From: Xanthostigma xanthostigma
Taxonomy: Eukaryota; Arthropoda; Insecta; Raphidioptera; Raphidiidae
DNA: 64,000 nt
Reading direction: 5' to 3'
NCBI GenBank assembly: GCA_963575645.1
Contig: OY754470.1
Span: 25,340,501-25,404,500, forward strand
The position numbers and the translations under genes were made by a program. Positions 21,653 to 32,409 of the stretch are shown here, in pieces. Position 1 is the stretch's first letter; each line of letters begins with the position of its first letter. The notes below the pieces were generated by a model that worked only from the letters and a program-made list of their open reading frames with translations, was not told the origin of the DNA and made no database searches.

Positions 21653-21936
21653 TAGGGTGATCATTTTTATCGTAACACAATGCGGGACAGAGAGACAGAA
21701 AACGTTTATCTGAAAAAAGACTTCCTTACGCTAGCGCGAATGACCTTTTCTTTAGTAAACATCAGCCTGCACGACAACGAATAATGAGCTTTCTTTTTAA
21801 TAACCCAAATTTAAAAAAATATTTATTGGGCATTTACTAGTGTTATATACCCGGATATTGTAAAATTCACGTAATAATGCGGGACATATTAATACAGGAC
21901 TGACCCGGAAAATCCGGGAAAGAGTTGGTCACCCTA
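21653..21936 (+). mobile_element. hAT-like MITE with TAGGGTGA ends
   Basis: The ends TAGGGTGATCA and TGGTCACCCTA are flanked by ATTTAACA (21645-21652) and ATCTAACA (21937-21944), a 7-of-8 match. Inside, GCGGGACA recurs. No coding sequence. Confidence 0.65.
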
Positions 21937-22041
21937 ATCTAACATCTTATAGTCCTAGAGCTATATCAAATATTTTCACATTTTTGGTCAGATAATTGAC
22001 GGATCGTGAAAATTTGTGTAACACCTGGCTGAATGGTAGTA

Positions 22042-22586
22042 GAGCCTAGCAACCCTTGAATTTTTAACTTTGCAAAATTTTATATACAAAAAATATCCTT
22101 GAGACATTTGGAAGTTTTAATACCTTCAGTATTTAATAAAATAAGCCAGATTATTTAGTTGAGTTTAAATGCTAGCCAGACGGGTTCAAAAATATCATAA
22201 ATCATAAATATCGAAAAAAAATATTTGAGGCATGCTGAGATTTGAACAGAATAATATTTATACCTAGAAAAAATATTTTTGAAAGGACAGGGTAGGTTGA
22301 AGTGTGAGAGAGTGTGTATATCGGCGGACGACTGAGTTGAAGCGCGCTGCGGTGCGACTGACTCTTGCAAAACTGTGCCGGCCATCGGCATTCGCTCTCT
22401 CTCACACTTCAATCTAGCTTCTTGAAACCGCCTGCCAAAAATTTAGATCCGACTAAATATTCTGGCTTATTTAATTTTTATGTTATTAAATATTTTTGAA
22501 GGTATTAAAATTTTAAAATGCCTCAAGGACCTTTTTTGCAAATAACATTTTGCAAAGTTAAAAATTCAACGCTTGACTAGGCCTCA
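22042..22586. repeat. Foldback MITE, ~130-bp arms
   Basis: The arms share GAATTTTTAACTTTGCAAAA, CTTGAG-CATTT, TTAATACCTTCA and AATAAGCCAGA. The 250-bp centre is richer in GC and includes TGTGAGAGAG...CTCTCTCACAC, itself inverted. Confidence 0.7.
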
Positions 22587-22930
22587 ATATCCTTCGGTCT
22601 TCGATTTTGTATTAAGACATTACAAAAGAAGTGTTACGGCGCTTCAAATACCTACCCAAAAAGTGTTTGATAGCTATCCTATACTAGTAGCTCTCGGTAT
22701 GGGCAGTGATGTAGTAGACTAGGCTGTAGTTCTATTAGGGTTGCCATACGTTCGGGTTTCCCAGATTTGTCCTCTTTATAAGGGCGTCCGGGGAGTAAAA
22801 TTATTCACTCTATATCAAATCAACTCTGGTTGATTGCATACCGAGTCATAATGCCAATAATGAGTTTGGAATGATTTCTTATATCGACTGCGGTGCGCAA
22901 TTTAAAATTAAATCTTTATTATGAACTTAC

Positions 22931-23095
22931 CCTATGTATTGTTTCTTCAAAACTATTTGTAGCACCGCCATTCATTTGAAAATATCTTAACCTATCATAA
23001 TCCCTTGGATCAACCATTGATCTTAGGATTGTGTGCTGACCCAGGTCTGGACCTAGACCCAGTCCGCTTTGTAATACGCTGTCGGGAGTATCGAC
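22931..23095 (-). CDS. 165-bp internal exon of an unidentified gene
   Basis: On the minus strand a strong acceptor (TTTTTCTTGTTGCAG) and a perfect donor (GTAAGT) bracket 165 bp. They read phase 0 to phase 0 as 55 codons without a stop, starting VDTPDSVLQSGLGLGPDLGQ and ending NGGATNSFEETIHR. Base composition is clearly higher in GC than the flanks. I recognise no domain; a Gly/Leu-rich part precedes a polar, tyrosine-containing part (DPRDYDRLRYFQMN). The donor side would continue into the minus-strand exon at 9692-9748, also phase 0. Function unknown; existence as a real exon is well supported by signals, frame and composition. Confidence 0.7.
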
Positions 23096-23099
23096 CTGC

Positions 23100-23990
23100 A
23101 ACAAGAAAAATACCGTTAAAATACATTGCTCATTTGTAACTTCTTATTTATCAGAGATCAAAAAAAATTCTCAAAAAATCTCACGAAGTCGGTGTATAGT
23201 AGTGTAAAGTTAAGACCCATGCAGATATTTTTGGTTCTATTTCGATGTTTGGCGTCGGTCGGATGACAGGACCTAGCGGTTGTTATTGTTTTTACCCTGA
23301 TTTTCTCAAATCGAGTTTTCGTCAGATCTCGACGTTTTGAGGTCCTAGGAAATTATTCTGACTATTTTGGCGATCATATCCGTAGGTCTGTATGTGTGTG
23401 TGTGACCTCTTATTACTTTTGAACGGAGTATCCGATTGAAACGCGGTTTGCGGCATCTGACGTGACTTTGCTGAACTTAGATTTCCTGAAAATTTAAAAT
23501 TATTCGGCCGAATAGATTTAGAGAAATCTCAAAATTACAAGTTTCAAACATTTTTAAAAATTTGTTTTTTTAGAATATTTTATAAAGTTATAAACTACTT
23601 AACCGATTAATTCCAAAATCTAATCAACTCTTCTCCTCAAAAATATTGCGATTGCCGCAAACCGCATCAAAATCGGTTCATTTGTTCAAGAGAATACGTG
23701 AACGAAAAATTCCTAAAAGTATATTTTTTTAAATTACTCGTAAAATTCTTAGGTTAAAAAAACTGTGTCGATTACCGCAAACCGCATCAAAATCGATTTA
23801 TTTGTCCACGAGATATCGTGAACGTTAAATTTGTAAGAAAGTGTGTTTTTTTTCAGCCGAAGAACTAAAAAATAACCTTCTTGCCATATTTTATATATTT
23901 TTACGCGTTTTTATTTCAAAAATAACGGGAAGTTTCAGGAATGGCCTGCAGGATCAAACTTCTTTTCAATTTTTTTTGTAATAAATTACT
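23100..23990. repeat. Unclassified repeat with internal direct copies
   Basis: The segment ATTGCCGCAAACCGCATCAA (ATTACCGCAAACC in the second) followed by AATCG-TT-ATTTGT and CACGAGATA/AGAGAATAC-GTGAACG occurs at about 23650 and 23772. Such text about opening values and rounding of repeats is common in insect intergenic DNA. A (TG)n tract lies near 23390. Confidence 0.35.
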
Positions 23991-23993
23991 ATT

Positions 23994-24176
23994 ATTAATA
24001 AAAATCGCAGGACTGTGGACAAAAAGTTATTTATTTAGTGTACGACGTTTCGTCTATATATAATTATTGTTTTAAATTTTCACATTTGTACTTGAAAAAG
24101 TCTAAATATATAAACGAAACGTCGTACACTAAATAAATAACTTTTTGTCCATAATCCTGCGATTTTTATTAATAAT
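23994..24176. repeat. Near-perfect foldback, ~70-bp arms
   Basis: AAAAATCGCAGGA, ACAAAAAGTTATTTATTTAG and TGTACGACGTTTCGT face their complements, with a ~45-nt loop. The right arm reads CGAAACGTCGTACAC, a Penelope-like terminal hallmark. Confidence 0.7.
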
Positions 24177-24217
24177 TATCTCGATGGACACGATATCTAA
24201 TATATATGTAATAAACC

Positions 24218-24375
24218 AAATCTTTGATTAACGTCTGAATAGAACTCTTCTAGTAAATAAAATTGTCGACCAATTTTTCTCAGACCATACGATATATTGA
24301 AAAAAAAATATAGTATTTGTCAATATATCGTATGGTCTGAGAAAAATTGGTCGACAATTTTATTTACTTAAAAAA
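24218..24375. repeat. Penelope-like tail foldback
   Basis: It begins TCTTTGATTAACGTCTGAA as at 32410 and 33146. It then forms a palindrome, with AATTGTCGACCAATTTTT and CAGACCATACGATATATTG facing their complements. Confidence 0.6.
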
Positions 24376-24379
24376 TATA

Positions 24380-24960
24380 TGTAATAAATTACATTCATTG
24401 TCTTAGAATAATATATTTCGAAGTTATGAACCAGTCTGTACTAATATTCCTGGAAATATGTTATGCAAGTCATAGGTATTATTTTATTCATAATAGTTAA
24501 TTATCTTTACAAGTGAGGTAATGGGACTGCACTGGTGAAATATGCAGCTAAAGGGTGCTGTGGGGGTGGTTGGGATTGTTTCCTGAGTAATGAACGCTTT
24601 TATTGCCGTAATAATGGCAGCGACCGGAGCGGTCAGCCCACATATTAATATCCAACGTTTGTACTAATAAAATAATCACGACTAAAACAATAAAAGTCTT
24701 TTTTATTAACTGTTTGCATACATCTATCAAATTTAAAATTTAAAAAAATGCATTGCTTTGTTAATCCACACTCGCTTGATAATTCATTTTAAATTATATG
24801 CACCTGGCGTAATTTGAATTATTGTAGTTTCATTTTTATTATATAAAGTTATGATGTTTTATGTATCTTGTTTGTAATGCGTTATTTTATGTCAAATTGT
24901 AACAAGTAGGCTTAATCTAGTAACAATAACCACGGTGCTTAGATACCAACTGTTTAACAA
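24380..24960. other. No recognised gene
   Basis: A 60-codon frame at 24548-24730 on minus has no splice or homology support. Confidence 0.35.
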
Positions 24961-24965
24961 AATAA

Positions 24966-25725
24966 GCACTCTGTCTTGCTAGATTTGACTACTAGTTTTC
25001 TAGCGCTGGTTTTCTTGATTGCTTTTATGTGCTCGCTTCACACGAGACGTCTTTTCAAGCTTGTTTTAAGGATGGATCTGGTTCGCGCGCAATGACAGTT
25101 CAAATATAAACACAGCGCAAAACGCATACATTAAATATACTCTATATTGCTAACAAAGATCGGGAGAAAAACTTAAACACTACGGTGCAGACATATATAC
25201 GTCTGTCTCACTTATTGATTGCTCATGTCCGCGAATGGATGTGCGTTAGTTGCAGCGTCAGTTTGCACATGGAACTAAGCTGTGAAAGGGAGGTGGCTTG
25301 CTCCATTCCACTTATTAATTTCCCCACTACAGACGCGACACTTGCGCACAACGGGTCAAGTAAAAACACTCATTAGCTGTCTCACTTCATGGGCCACGCT
25401 TCCACTTACGACCACTAGCAATATACCTAGAAGTTATTAAATATGTATCTGGTAAAACGTGTCTGTTGTCTGACTCTGATCAAAATGACGCCAGATGGTT
25501 TGTTTGCGTTTGTTCATGTCGTCCACGTGACAAAATAGTGTTTCCTAATTGGTTCTTGATCAGAGCAAGCAGAGGACCTAGCAAGAAAATAGCTGTTCTA
25601 ATTTTAAAATCTATCTTGTGAGCTAGCAGGCGTGCCCACAGTGACGTCATTTCCGGCCTCGTACCCAACATGCCGGCCAGCAGAAGTCCAAGCAGTGTTT
25701 CCAGCCTCGTGTGCAGCAATCTTTA
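24966..25725 (-). mobile_element. MITE family B copy split by ~310 bp
   Basis: 24966-25127 and 25441-25725 match the two parts of the complete copy at 2965-3374 in reverse orientation (for example TTTTCTTGATTGC, TTCAAATATAAACACAGCGC, then AATGACGCCA and GTGACGTCATTTCC). The intervening 25128-25440 is unrelated and of unknown class. Confidence 0.65.
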
Positions 25726-25729
25726 CATT

Positions 25730-26085
25730 CTTGCGCATATTACATATAGTAACGCGCAAAACATTCCCCATTTTGGTTTTGCCGTAGTTGGGAAAAGTGA
25801 ATGGAAGTTTCCATTACCTATTTTCTTTGCAACTTTCACAGTAATCTCTGTTGTTTCTCTTTGATAAAATCATGTCAAGTTAAAAAATGTTTTTCGCTTT
25901 AAGAAACGAGTAAATATTCCAGGGTGCAGCTAAAGAAGACAAACTATCGTATTTTAGCGACGCGCGTGAACTCAATTCCCTTTATTATAAATGAGAGTCG
26001 ATAAAACAATTGTTTCCATCACAAAGGGGTGCGGGCAGTTCAGAGTTGAGAAATTAGATTAGATAGAGGGCGTGAGGCACGTCTT
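25730..26085. other. No recognised gene
   Basis: No exon, RNA gene or terminal repeat is seen. Confidence 0.35.
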
Positions 26086-26089
26086 TTCA

Positions 26090-26310
26090 ATACCGCGACC
26101 TTGGTAGATCGATTGTGTAACCCTGACTTGTTTATTCCTGAGCGAGGTTAAGGCTTTTGATAAAGCCTAGAATGGCTCTGGAATCTGTATCCCAAAACTG
26201 ATCAGGCGTTGGGAATGGATTGTTGAAGTATCATGACATGTGCAAAGCAAATGCTCCAATGTTTCAGGAGCCTCCAAACAGAAGCGGCATGACATGGTGT
26301 CCGTTACGGT
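26090..26310 (-). pseudogene. LINE C-terminal zinc-knuckle fragment
   Basis: On the minus strand CRFCLEAPETLEHLLCTC is readable, followed in broken frames by a segment like FIKSLNLAQE. The C-x-x-C...H...C arrangement with ETLEH is the C-terminal motif of many insect non-LTR elements. Stops and frame changes show it is dead. Confidence 0.6.
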
Positions 26311-26327
26311 TCCATGTCTTTTTCCCC

Positions 26328-26845
26328 GACGACATTATCCCCGCGTCATTATCCTCGAACGACAACATCCCCGACGACAATATCCCCCACGACAATATTC
26401 CCGACTTGAAAGAAATAACCCTATTTCAGTTCTATTCAAACAATTAACTATCTAATTCGCATATCCCGTTATCGTTCACCCCGGAATTGTTTTTTTTTTA
26501 AACTCAACATTTGCCCCTTCCCGTTTCACTGCGGGACAATTCGCATACCCCTTTATCGTTCACCCCGGAATTACAATTCGCATACCCGTTTATCGCTCAC
26601 CCCGGAATTGTTTTTTTTAAACTCAACATTTGCCCCTTCCCGTTTCACTGCGGGACAATTCGCATACCCCTTTATCAAAAAAAGCGGTGTTTTCATACAG
26701 TAGTCGTACGAATAATTATAAAATCGGGGATATTGTCATCGGGGATAATGTCGTTTGGGGATTAAAATCGGGGATATTGTCGTCGGGGATAATGTCGTTC
26801 GGGGATTAAAATCGGGGATATTGTCGTCGGGGATATTGTCAATAC
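26328..26845. mobile_element. Minisatellite-armed foldback (FB-like)
   Basis: The left arm (26328-26405) is about five ~16-bp units of the type GACGACATTATCCCCG. The right arm (26726-26845) is the same unit in inverse orientation, GGGGATAATGTCGTC, in a higher-order AAAATCGGGGATATTGTCGT pattern. The centre holds a 121-bp tandem duplication (26481 and 26602) starting CCGGAATTG. Arms made of short tandem repeats are the hallmark of Foldback elements. Confidence 0.6.
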
Positions 26846-26859
26846 AACAGTGACCTGAG

Positions 26860-27460
26860 AAGAGCCCAGAAATAATTCTGAGCTCAGTTTTCCCTAAGCG
26901 TAATATTTTTTTCCGCTTTGTCATTATTAGCTTTAATAAAGGTTTTCGCTTAGCGAAGAGTTGAAAAATAAACAAGGTGGTATTGGCTGCCATATTATAA
27001 CGTCTTCGTATACAGGTCTAATTCCTAAATTTCACGACTCTAATAATTAATTTACAGAAAACTCTGAAGATGATATCAAACGTATAGAACGTCAGCATTA
27101 TAAATGTAATTTTAAAAATCTCAGTATTGCTTAATTTACGATCCTTACGCCACGGAATCTTTTCCAAATACCTATCATTAACTTCAATGGATCACAATTA
27201 CTCTATTTATTAAATAGTTGGCAAAACCAAAAGTGCACATCCCGCAAGTTTTCCACTGTATGATAAAAAAATAACAATTAAAAAATATTTTTAATAAATT
27301 TAAAAAGATTTAAAAATTTAAAGAAATAAATAATTAAAAATTGAAAAAATATTTTTTTTTAAGTTTGCAAAAATAAAAAAAATTAAGTACTATACATAAT
27401 ATAATATATAATTAATATCAAGTGGAATAAAATAAAACAAAATAAAAAGAAAAAAAAAGA
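26860..27460. other. No recognised gene
   Basis: AT-rich sequence; no supported feature. Confidence 0.35.
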
Positions 27461-27470
27461 AAAAAATCAA

Positions 27471-27545
27471 TGATATCGTAAGGAATCGAACCCAGGACCT
27501 TGCCCTTGGCGATCCGACGGCATAACCATTACGCCACGGCTGCCT
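27471..27545 (-). tRNA. tRNA-like sequence (pseudogene or SINE head)
   Basis: On the minus strand box A TGGCGTAATGGTTATG and box B GGGTTCGATTCC are present at tRNA spacing. Acceptor and anticodon stems do not pair convincingly, so it is a tRNA-derived relic. Confidence 0.45.
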
Positions 27546-27806
27546 AATACGTATAGTGGTGTTATCACGGTATACAAGTGTAGCACTTGTTTTATGGATT
27601 ACACTATGTTTAGCCAGCAATTATTATATTGTTTTTAAACTATTAATTAGCTGTCAAAAATAATAAAAAATAAAACTGTTTATAAAAATTAAACTACTGA
27701 ACACATTTTAGTGAATTTAAATAGGGTTCTGGTCTGATAGTAAACAAAGTGAATAAAATATAACCCAAGGCAATCCGACCAAAATTGCGATCTGTAGAGT
27801 CGTGAC

Positions 27807-27852
27807 GTACGTACATACGTACGTACATACGTACGTACGTACATACGTACAG
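27807..27852. repeat. (ACGT)-type microsatellite
   Basis: Runs of TACGTACATACG with alternating ACGTAC and ATACGT steps; self-complementary. Confidence 0.8.
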
Positions 27853-28059
27853 ACCAACCGACAACTGCTGTTTGTGATTTTCAATTACAATTTTAATAGT
27901 ATTTATGAACTCAAATTGATTTAAAAATGGTTCTATTTTATAGATTAGAATCTCCTCTTTTCAAAAAGCTTCAATTTGAATGGATTTCGTGTGAAATTAA
28001 CTTAGATATAACTTCTTATATGAACGAAAGTCAGCTCTGACGCACAAAGCGATAATAAA

Positions 28060-28088
28060 GCACATACCGCTAGTTTAGCGGTATGTGC
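28060..28088. repeat. Perfect 13-bp hairpin
   Basis: GCACATACCGCTA, a 3-nt loop, then TAGCGGTATGTGC. It is isolated in unassigned sequence (27853-28795). Confidence 0.6.
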
Positions 28089-29812
28089 AATAGAGTCAAA
28101 TACATATATAAGTAATTTATTTCAATAATCGGTGAAAAATGGGACTTATTAAGTTCATTTTATTTTAACATACACTCTCCTTAGAGAATTCTTTGCTCTT
28201 TGTTATTCTCGAGGTGTCAGTGAGTGAAAGCCAGTGGAGGCACAGTAAATGGGGGCACATTTGCATACTGCACCATCGTTCCTTACATCGAGCTTCGCTT
28301 CGCTTCGCCCAGCGCAAAGCAGTGAGGCTGGTTACAAGCGAGAACGCAGTCAGCATGATGGATTGGTATTTAGATTAAAAGTGAAGAGTCAAAGGAAAAG
28401 CGGTACTGAACACGATTTCCGGATGTCAAATGAAACAGACATAGGAATGGATCGAGGCATGCACGCACACGAATAAATGAAATGCGCGTACATAAACAAA
28501 CGAACTCACACACTCGCAAACAAACGAACGCTCACAAACAAATGAATGTACGCAACAAATGAACGCCCGTTAACTCGTATACGAAAACATAAATAGCTAT
28601 ACATATATAGCGTTTATATAAAAATATTATGAATTATTTTCTTGTTTCGTTTGTTCTTTAGTTTTCTTCGTAGAAGAGTAAGTTACTGAATTGATATAAA
28701 AAAATATATTAAAAATGATATTAAACAAAACATTATTCTTCTAGTGTATTTTCTAACGAATTGCTAGGATAAACGTACTAGAAAGTAGATATAGTCTAAG
28801 ATCCGATCCTAAATCGACCTTCACCGAGCTGATAATAGAATGAAACATATTTTATCATGAATTTAGTATATTAGAAAATATATTAAAAATGGGATTGCTA
28901 AAAAAATCCTGGACAGACTATTTTTAATTATTTTTAAAAAAATGATTGTTTATTAAATGTTGCAACATCAAGATAATAAGAAAATTTTGTCTTGATTTGA
29001 AGTATAAAACGTATAGAATGTGCAGCCGTTGGGTTGTCCATTATTTACCTGGGCGAACTACTGAGTTGTCAGGTATAAACACGTATGTCGATGCAAGTTA
29101 TTTTCACTTGATTGGATAATAGAAAAAATTTTATATCATCATAAGCGCTGTTTTATTGCGAACACGTTGATATAGGGTTGTCTGCAAAAAATTCGGTCCT
29201 ATTAGGGGTTTGCGAATTTTAAAGATTTTAATTTTGACGCGCGCGGAAGTGTGTGACAGAGAGATCCGAGATAAGTATACTGTGTAATAATAAAGGACCC
29301 AACATCGCAGTCGCTTGTGATATTAGAAAGTGTTCGGTATGTAAACTTTCTAATATTCAGGGTCCCATCACAAGCGACTGCGATGTTGGGTCCTTTATTA
29401 TTACACAGTATACTTACCTCGGATCTCTCTGTCACACACTTCCACGCGCGTCGCATCGACATACCTGTTTATACCTGACAACCCAGTAGTCCGCCCAGGT
29501 AAATAATAGACAACCCAACGGCTGCACATTCTATACGTTTTATACTTCAAATGAGGACAAAATTTTCTTATTATCTTGATGTTGCAACATTTAATAACAA
29601 ATAATTAAAAATAGTCTGTCCAGGATTTTTTTAGCAATCCCATTTTTAATATATTTTCTAATGTACTAAATTCATGATAAAATATGTTTTATTATACAGA
29701 GTGACATATGGGAAACGGACGTTTTTAGAATGGCTAGTACACAGCTGTCAGTGGTGGAAAATTGTTGCGGTTTAGAACGTTCGCTTCGAAGTGACCTACC
29801 GTTTTAGATAAA

Positions 29813-30040
29813 ATGGAGCAGTGGACGATACAGCAGCGAGTGTTCGCGTACGATACGTTCGTTCGAAATGGTGAGTCTGTTATTGCAACACAGCGGATCT
29901 TTCATCGCCATTTTAATATCGGTCGGAATGGCGCAATTCCAAGCCGTAATACGATCCTGCGATGGATTAAAGGTTTCAGATTAACAGGAAACATTAATGG
30001 AGTTAAAAAATGCCATTACAGAAGAGGTGCATTTGGTTGA
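29813..30040 (+). pseudogene. Transposase N-terminus (HTH), mariner superfamily
   Basis: 75 codons starting MEQWTIQQRVFAYDTFVRNG. It includes a helix-turn-helix segment, PSRNTILRWIKGFRLTGNI, of the type found at the start of insect IS630/mariner-like transposases. The frame then runs into unrelated codons at the deletion point (about 29997) and stops. This piece would bind the inverted ends but cannot catalyse transposition. Confidence 0.65.
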
Positions 30041-30143
30041 ACGAGAGCTGTTAGCAAAAGTTATGGATAACTTTCGGCACAGACTTGAAGTGTGCATTCA
30101 AGAGAATGGCCGCCACCTGAATGATATAATTTTTCATACCTAA
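29997..30143 (+). pseudogene. Transposase C-terminal tail
   Basis: In the next frame 48 codons contain ELLAKVMDNFRHRLEVCIQE and end NGRHLNDIIFHT, the usual last 30 residues of this transposase group. It overlaps the N-terminal fragment, so the internal deletion also shifted the frame. Confidence 0.6.
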
Positions 30144-30328
30144 CTATTAAATCAAATTATTTTTTTCATCATTATACATTCATTTGAAAAACGTCCGTTT
30201 CCCATATGTCACCCTGTATTATCAGCTCGGTGAAGGTCGATTTAGGTTTGGATCTTCTACTAAAGTCGTTACCTAGTATGTGATCACAGTGACTGGAATA
30301 ATATTTTCTACACTATGCCTAGAGAATG

Positions 30329-30580
30329 GCTTATTATTTATCGAGGAAGGCTATAGGCTATATCACGCTACGACCAATAGGAGCGGAGCATCATTAAAAA
30401 ATGTTGCAAAATGTAACTCAAAATTTGTCCGTCCGACAAAAACTTTTGAACGGTAACTCCGATCATCATGAAATTTGGACACAACATTCATCTCGGTAAA
30501 CTAAGATGAATGTGCGTACTCATGTCCTTTTCCCTCTATTCGTTCTTTTTCACCCGGGTTAAACCGGACGGCACCGCTAG
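30329..30580 (+). mobile_element. Lep1-type Helitron, 5'-truncated
   Basis: It starts inside the family at TCGAGGAAGGCTATAGGC and runs to hairpin CCGGGTTAAACCGG and CTAG followed by T. The TCTATACT start is missing. Confidence 0.75.
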
Positions 30581-31265
30581 TGTATTATATATGAATAATA
30601 ATAAATTATTTTATTGTTCTATTATTATTCTATTCTATTTTTTTAAAATGTACAAAAAGAAAATTGAAAAAAAATGAAAATTATAAAGTTACAAGCTGGT
30701 GAAGTTGGGGGTAAAAAAAGGGTGTGCTGGTTAAAGTAGCCGTGTTGAGCTACTAGATACTGGTACAGCGGACATACCCCCCCCATACTCTACCATTATC
30801 TCTCATGGAGAGTTGTAGGGGGCGCGCATTCCATCGTCTAACTCTTTGCGTGAAACGTGCCCGGAGTAGTAATAAGAAGTTTCACTTCAAACATTCTACA
30901 TAAGTGATTTTGTTTTGTGCGTTACAACACAGGTTTCGCAGAGTGGAGGAAAAATGAATCGGTAAAGAAGCTATTTAAAACTCTCATTATACCGACTGCA
31001 TCTTACAGAAAACTATTTTTCACTCAAGCCTCATTTATCAAGTGTTTGAAGCAAATGTGTATGCACAGTGCAGCGGAAAGCTGGCGAGGATGAATAAGGT
31101 GCCTTGGCGAGACACTAAACTAAAACACTGAACACAACACTGCTTCGAAATCCAGTGGCGCCTCTTTTTCAATGACGCAAATAGGTGTTTAAAAGAACAT
31201 GAAGCAGTATAGTTTATCTCTATTTTTTAAGACTGCAAAAATTCCAGGGTTATCTAGACCTAATT
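30581..31265. other. No recognised gene
   Basis: 30900-31100 has mixed composition and short frames; no splice-supported exon. Confidence 0.35.
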
Positions 31266-31382
31266 TCAATTCATATTTTGCATTTATTTTTAATAATAAA
31301 CCAGGCCACGAGTTCCTGTGGCTCAGTCTGGTTTAATGTAAAAGAAAGAAAAGAGAAAGCACACATTTCTAATACGTTTTAT

Positions 31383-31500
31383 TTCACAACGCTTGTGGTT
31401 ATACACAATATTTTTTGTTGTTTTATTGTCTGTGCAGATAGAGATTGTCCGGTTTGCCAACTCTAGAACATGCAACATATAATTGTCCATGTGAGAAGCA
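31383..31500 (-). pseudogene. Helitron helicase C-terminus remnant
   Basis: On the minus strand 31500-31423 reads CFSHGQLYVACSRVGKPDNL and then stops. Just after, in another frame (31424-31383), KTTKNIVYNHK continues. HGQLYVACSRVG-P-NL followed by TKNIVY is the conserved motif VI end of PIF1-family helicases carried by Helitrons. One frameshift and the absence of upstream helicase motifs show a relic of an autonomous element. Confidence 0.7.
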
Positions 31501-31551
31501 TCTAAAAAAAATTCAATTTAACAATGCAATCGGAAACATCGAAAATACTAA

Positions 31552-31568
31552 GTGACACCAGGTGTCAC
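31552..31568. promoter_or_regulatory. T-box-like palindrome
   Basis: GTGACACC-A-GGTGTCAC is a perfect inverted repeat of AGGTGT-type half sites. No gene start is nearby. Confidence 0.25.
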
Positions 31569-31859
31569 GAAGCACGCTGTTCGGCAATGTTTAGTATTGC
31601 GTGTGTTGGTGTTACCTTCAACAAATGGCGGCCCCATAACTGTCAAATAATTAATTAGTATAGCGTGTGTTGCGTTAACGTCCAACAGCTGGCGCTGTTT
31701 TTTTTATGTTTTCACCTGTCACAGATGTGACATCTATACATGTAATAGGTACAAAAACATGCGCGAGTTCGAATGCAACGTTGTGTCAAAATTTCAAAGC
31801 AAACTTTTGTAGATTTACGATTTTTAACAAACGAACATTTTTATTTATATAGATTACAC

Positions 31860-32405
31860 ATAGACGGCTATTGTTTTCAACAGTTTAATGAAAAAACGAT
31901 ATTTTAGTTGTATCTGGGCGCAAAAAACAACTAGAATCTTTTAATGTTGAAATATGAGCTGCATTTTCTGGCTACGTCCATGGATATGGCAACATTAAGG
32001 ATTGAAAGGAGAATTAACGACTTGGCAAAGTTTAGTTTTCATTTACAGCACTAAGAAATAACAAGAGTAAAAGAAATAAGTCTAAAGTTGTGAGTCAATT
32101 TAAAAAGTACAACTATGAAAACAAACTTCAATGGAAATCTCTTCTTCTAGTCGTCGCGGCGTTTTGTACAATAGAAGAAAATAATATTTATTTAAAAAAA
32201 GACGTTCGAACGGAATCTTAAGGATTTCACTCCGTGTTCACACTACATTTTTTCCAGTATAGGATCAACTAAGTACTAAATTGAATTAAAGGGGCTACGT
32301 TTTTTTACTGCAAACGTTTAAAAAAAACACTAATATCTGTGCCTTCTTTCAATAATAATTAATTAATTAATAATGTTATAGTTTAGCTAATAAATTAGAA
32401 TTAGA
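31860..32405. other. No recognised gene
   Basis: AT-rich, short frames only. Confidence 0.35.
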
Positions 32406-32409
32406 AATA

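Larger units (their letters stand above)
29697..30216 (+). mobile_element. Internally deleted Tc1/mariner-type transposon
   Basis: The ends CAGAGTGACATATGGGAAAC and GTTTCCCATATGTCACCCTG are inverted repeats of ~28 bp with one mismatch. TA flanks both sides. The transposase start and end are both present (29813-30040 and 29997-30143) but everything between, including the DDE catalytic core, is gone. Confidence 0.8.
28796..30256. repeat. Long foldback with a nested mariner relic
   Basis: The left arm (about 28796-29330) and right arm (29345-29696 plus 30217-30256) are complementary. They share ATCGACCTTCACCGAGCTGA, ATGTTGCAACAT-AAGATAAT, GTGCAGCCGTTGGGTTGTC, CGACATAC and CTTGTGATATTAGAAAG. The left arm has about 100 bp that the right arm lacks. 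The right arm is interrupted by the element at 29697-30216. Confidence 0.8.
31270..31855 (-). mobile_element. Helitron-related segment
   Basis: It contains a helicase C-terminal remnant on the minus strand (31383-31500). Further right comes text usual in lepidopteran Helitron tails (TGTGTCAAAATTTCAAAGCA, AAACGAACATTTTTATTTAT). Exact ends were not fixed. Confidence 0.4.

Noticed and set aside
24548-24730. 60-codon minus-strand frame with a hydrophobic start
   Set aside because: Looks like a membrane segment, but there are no splice sites, good start context or family residues.
26220-26455. Frames of 71-75 codons rich in repeated Asp-Asn-Ile-Pro
   Set aside because: They are translations of the minisatellite GACGACATTATCCCCG and not a gene.
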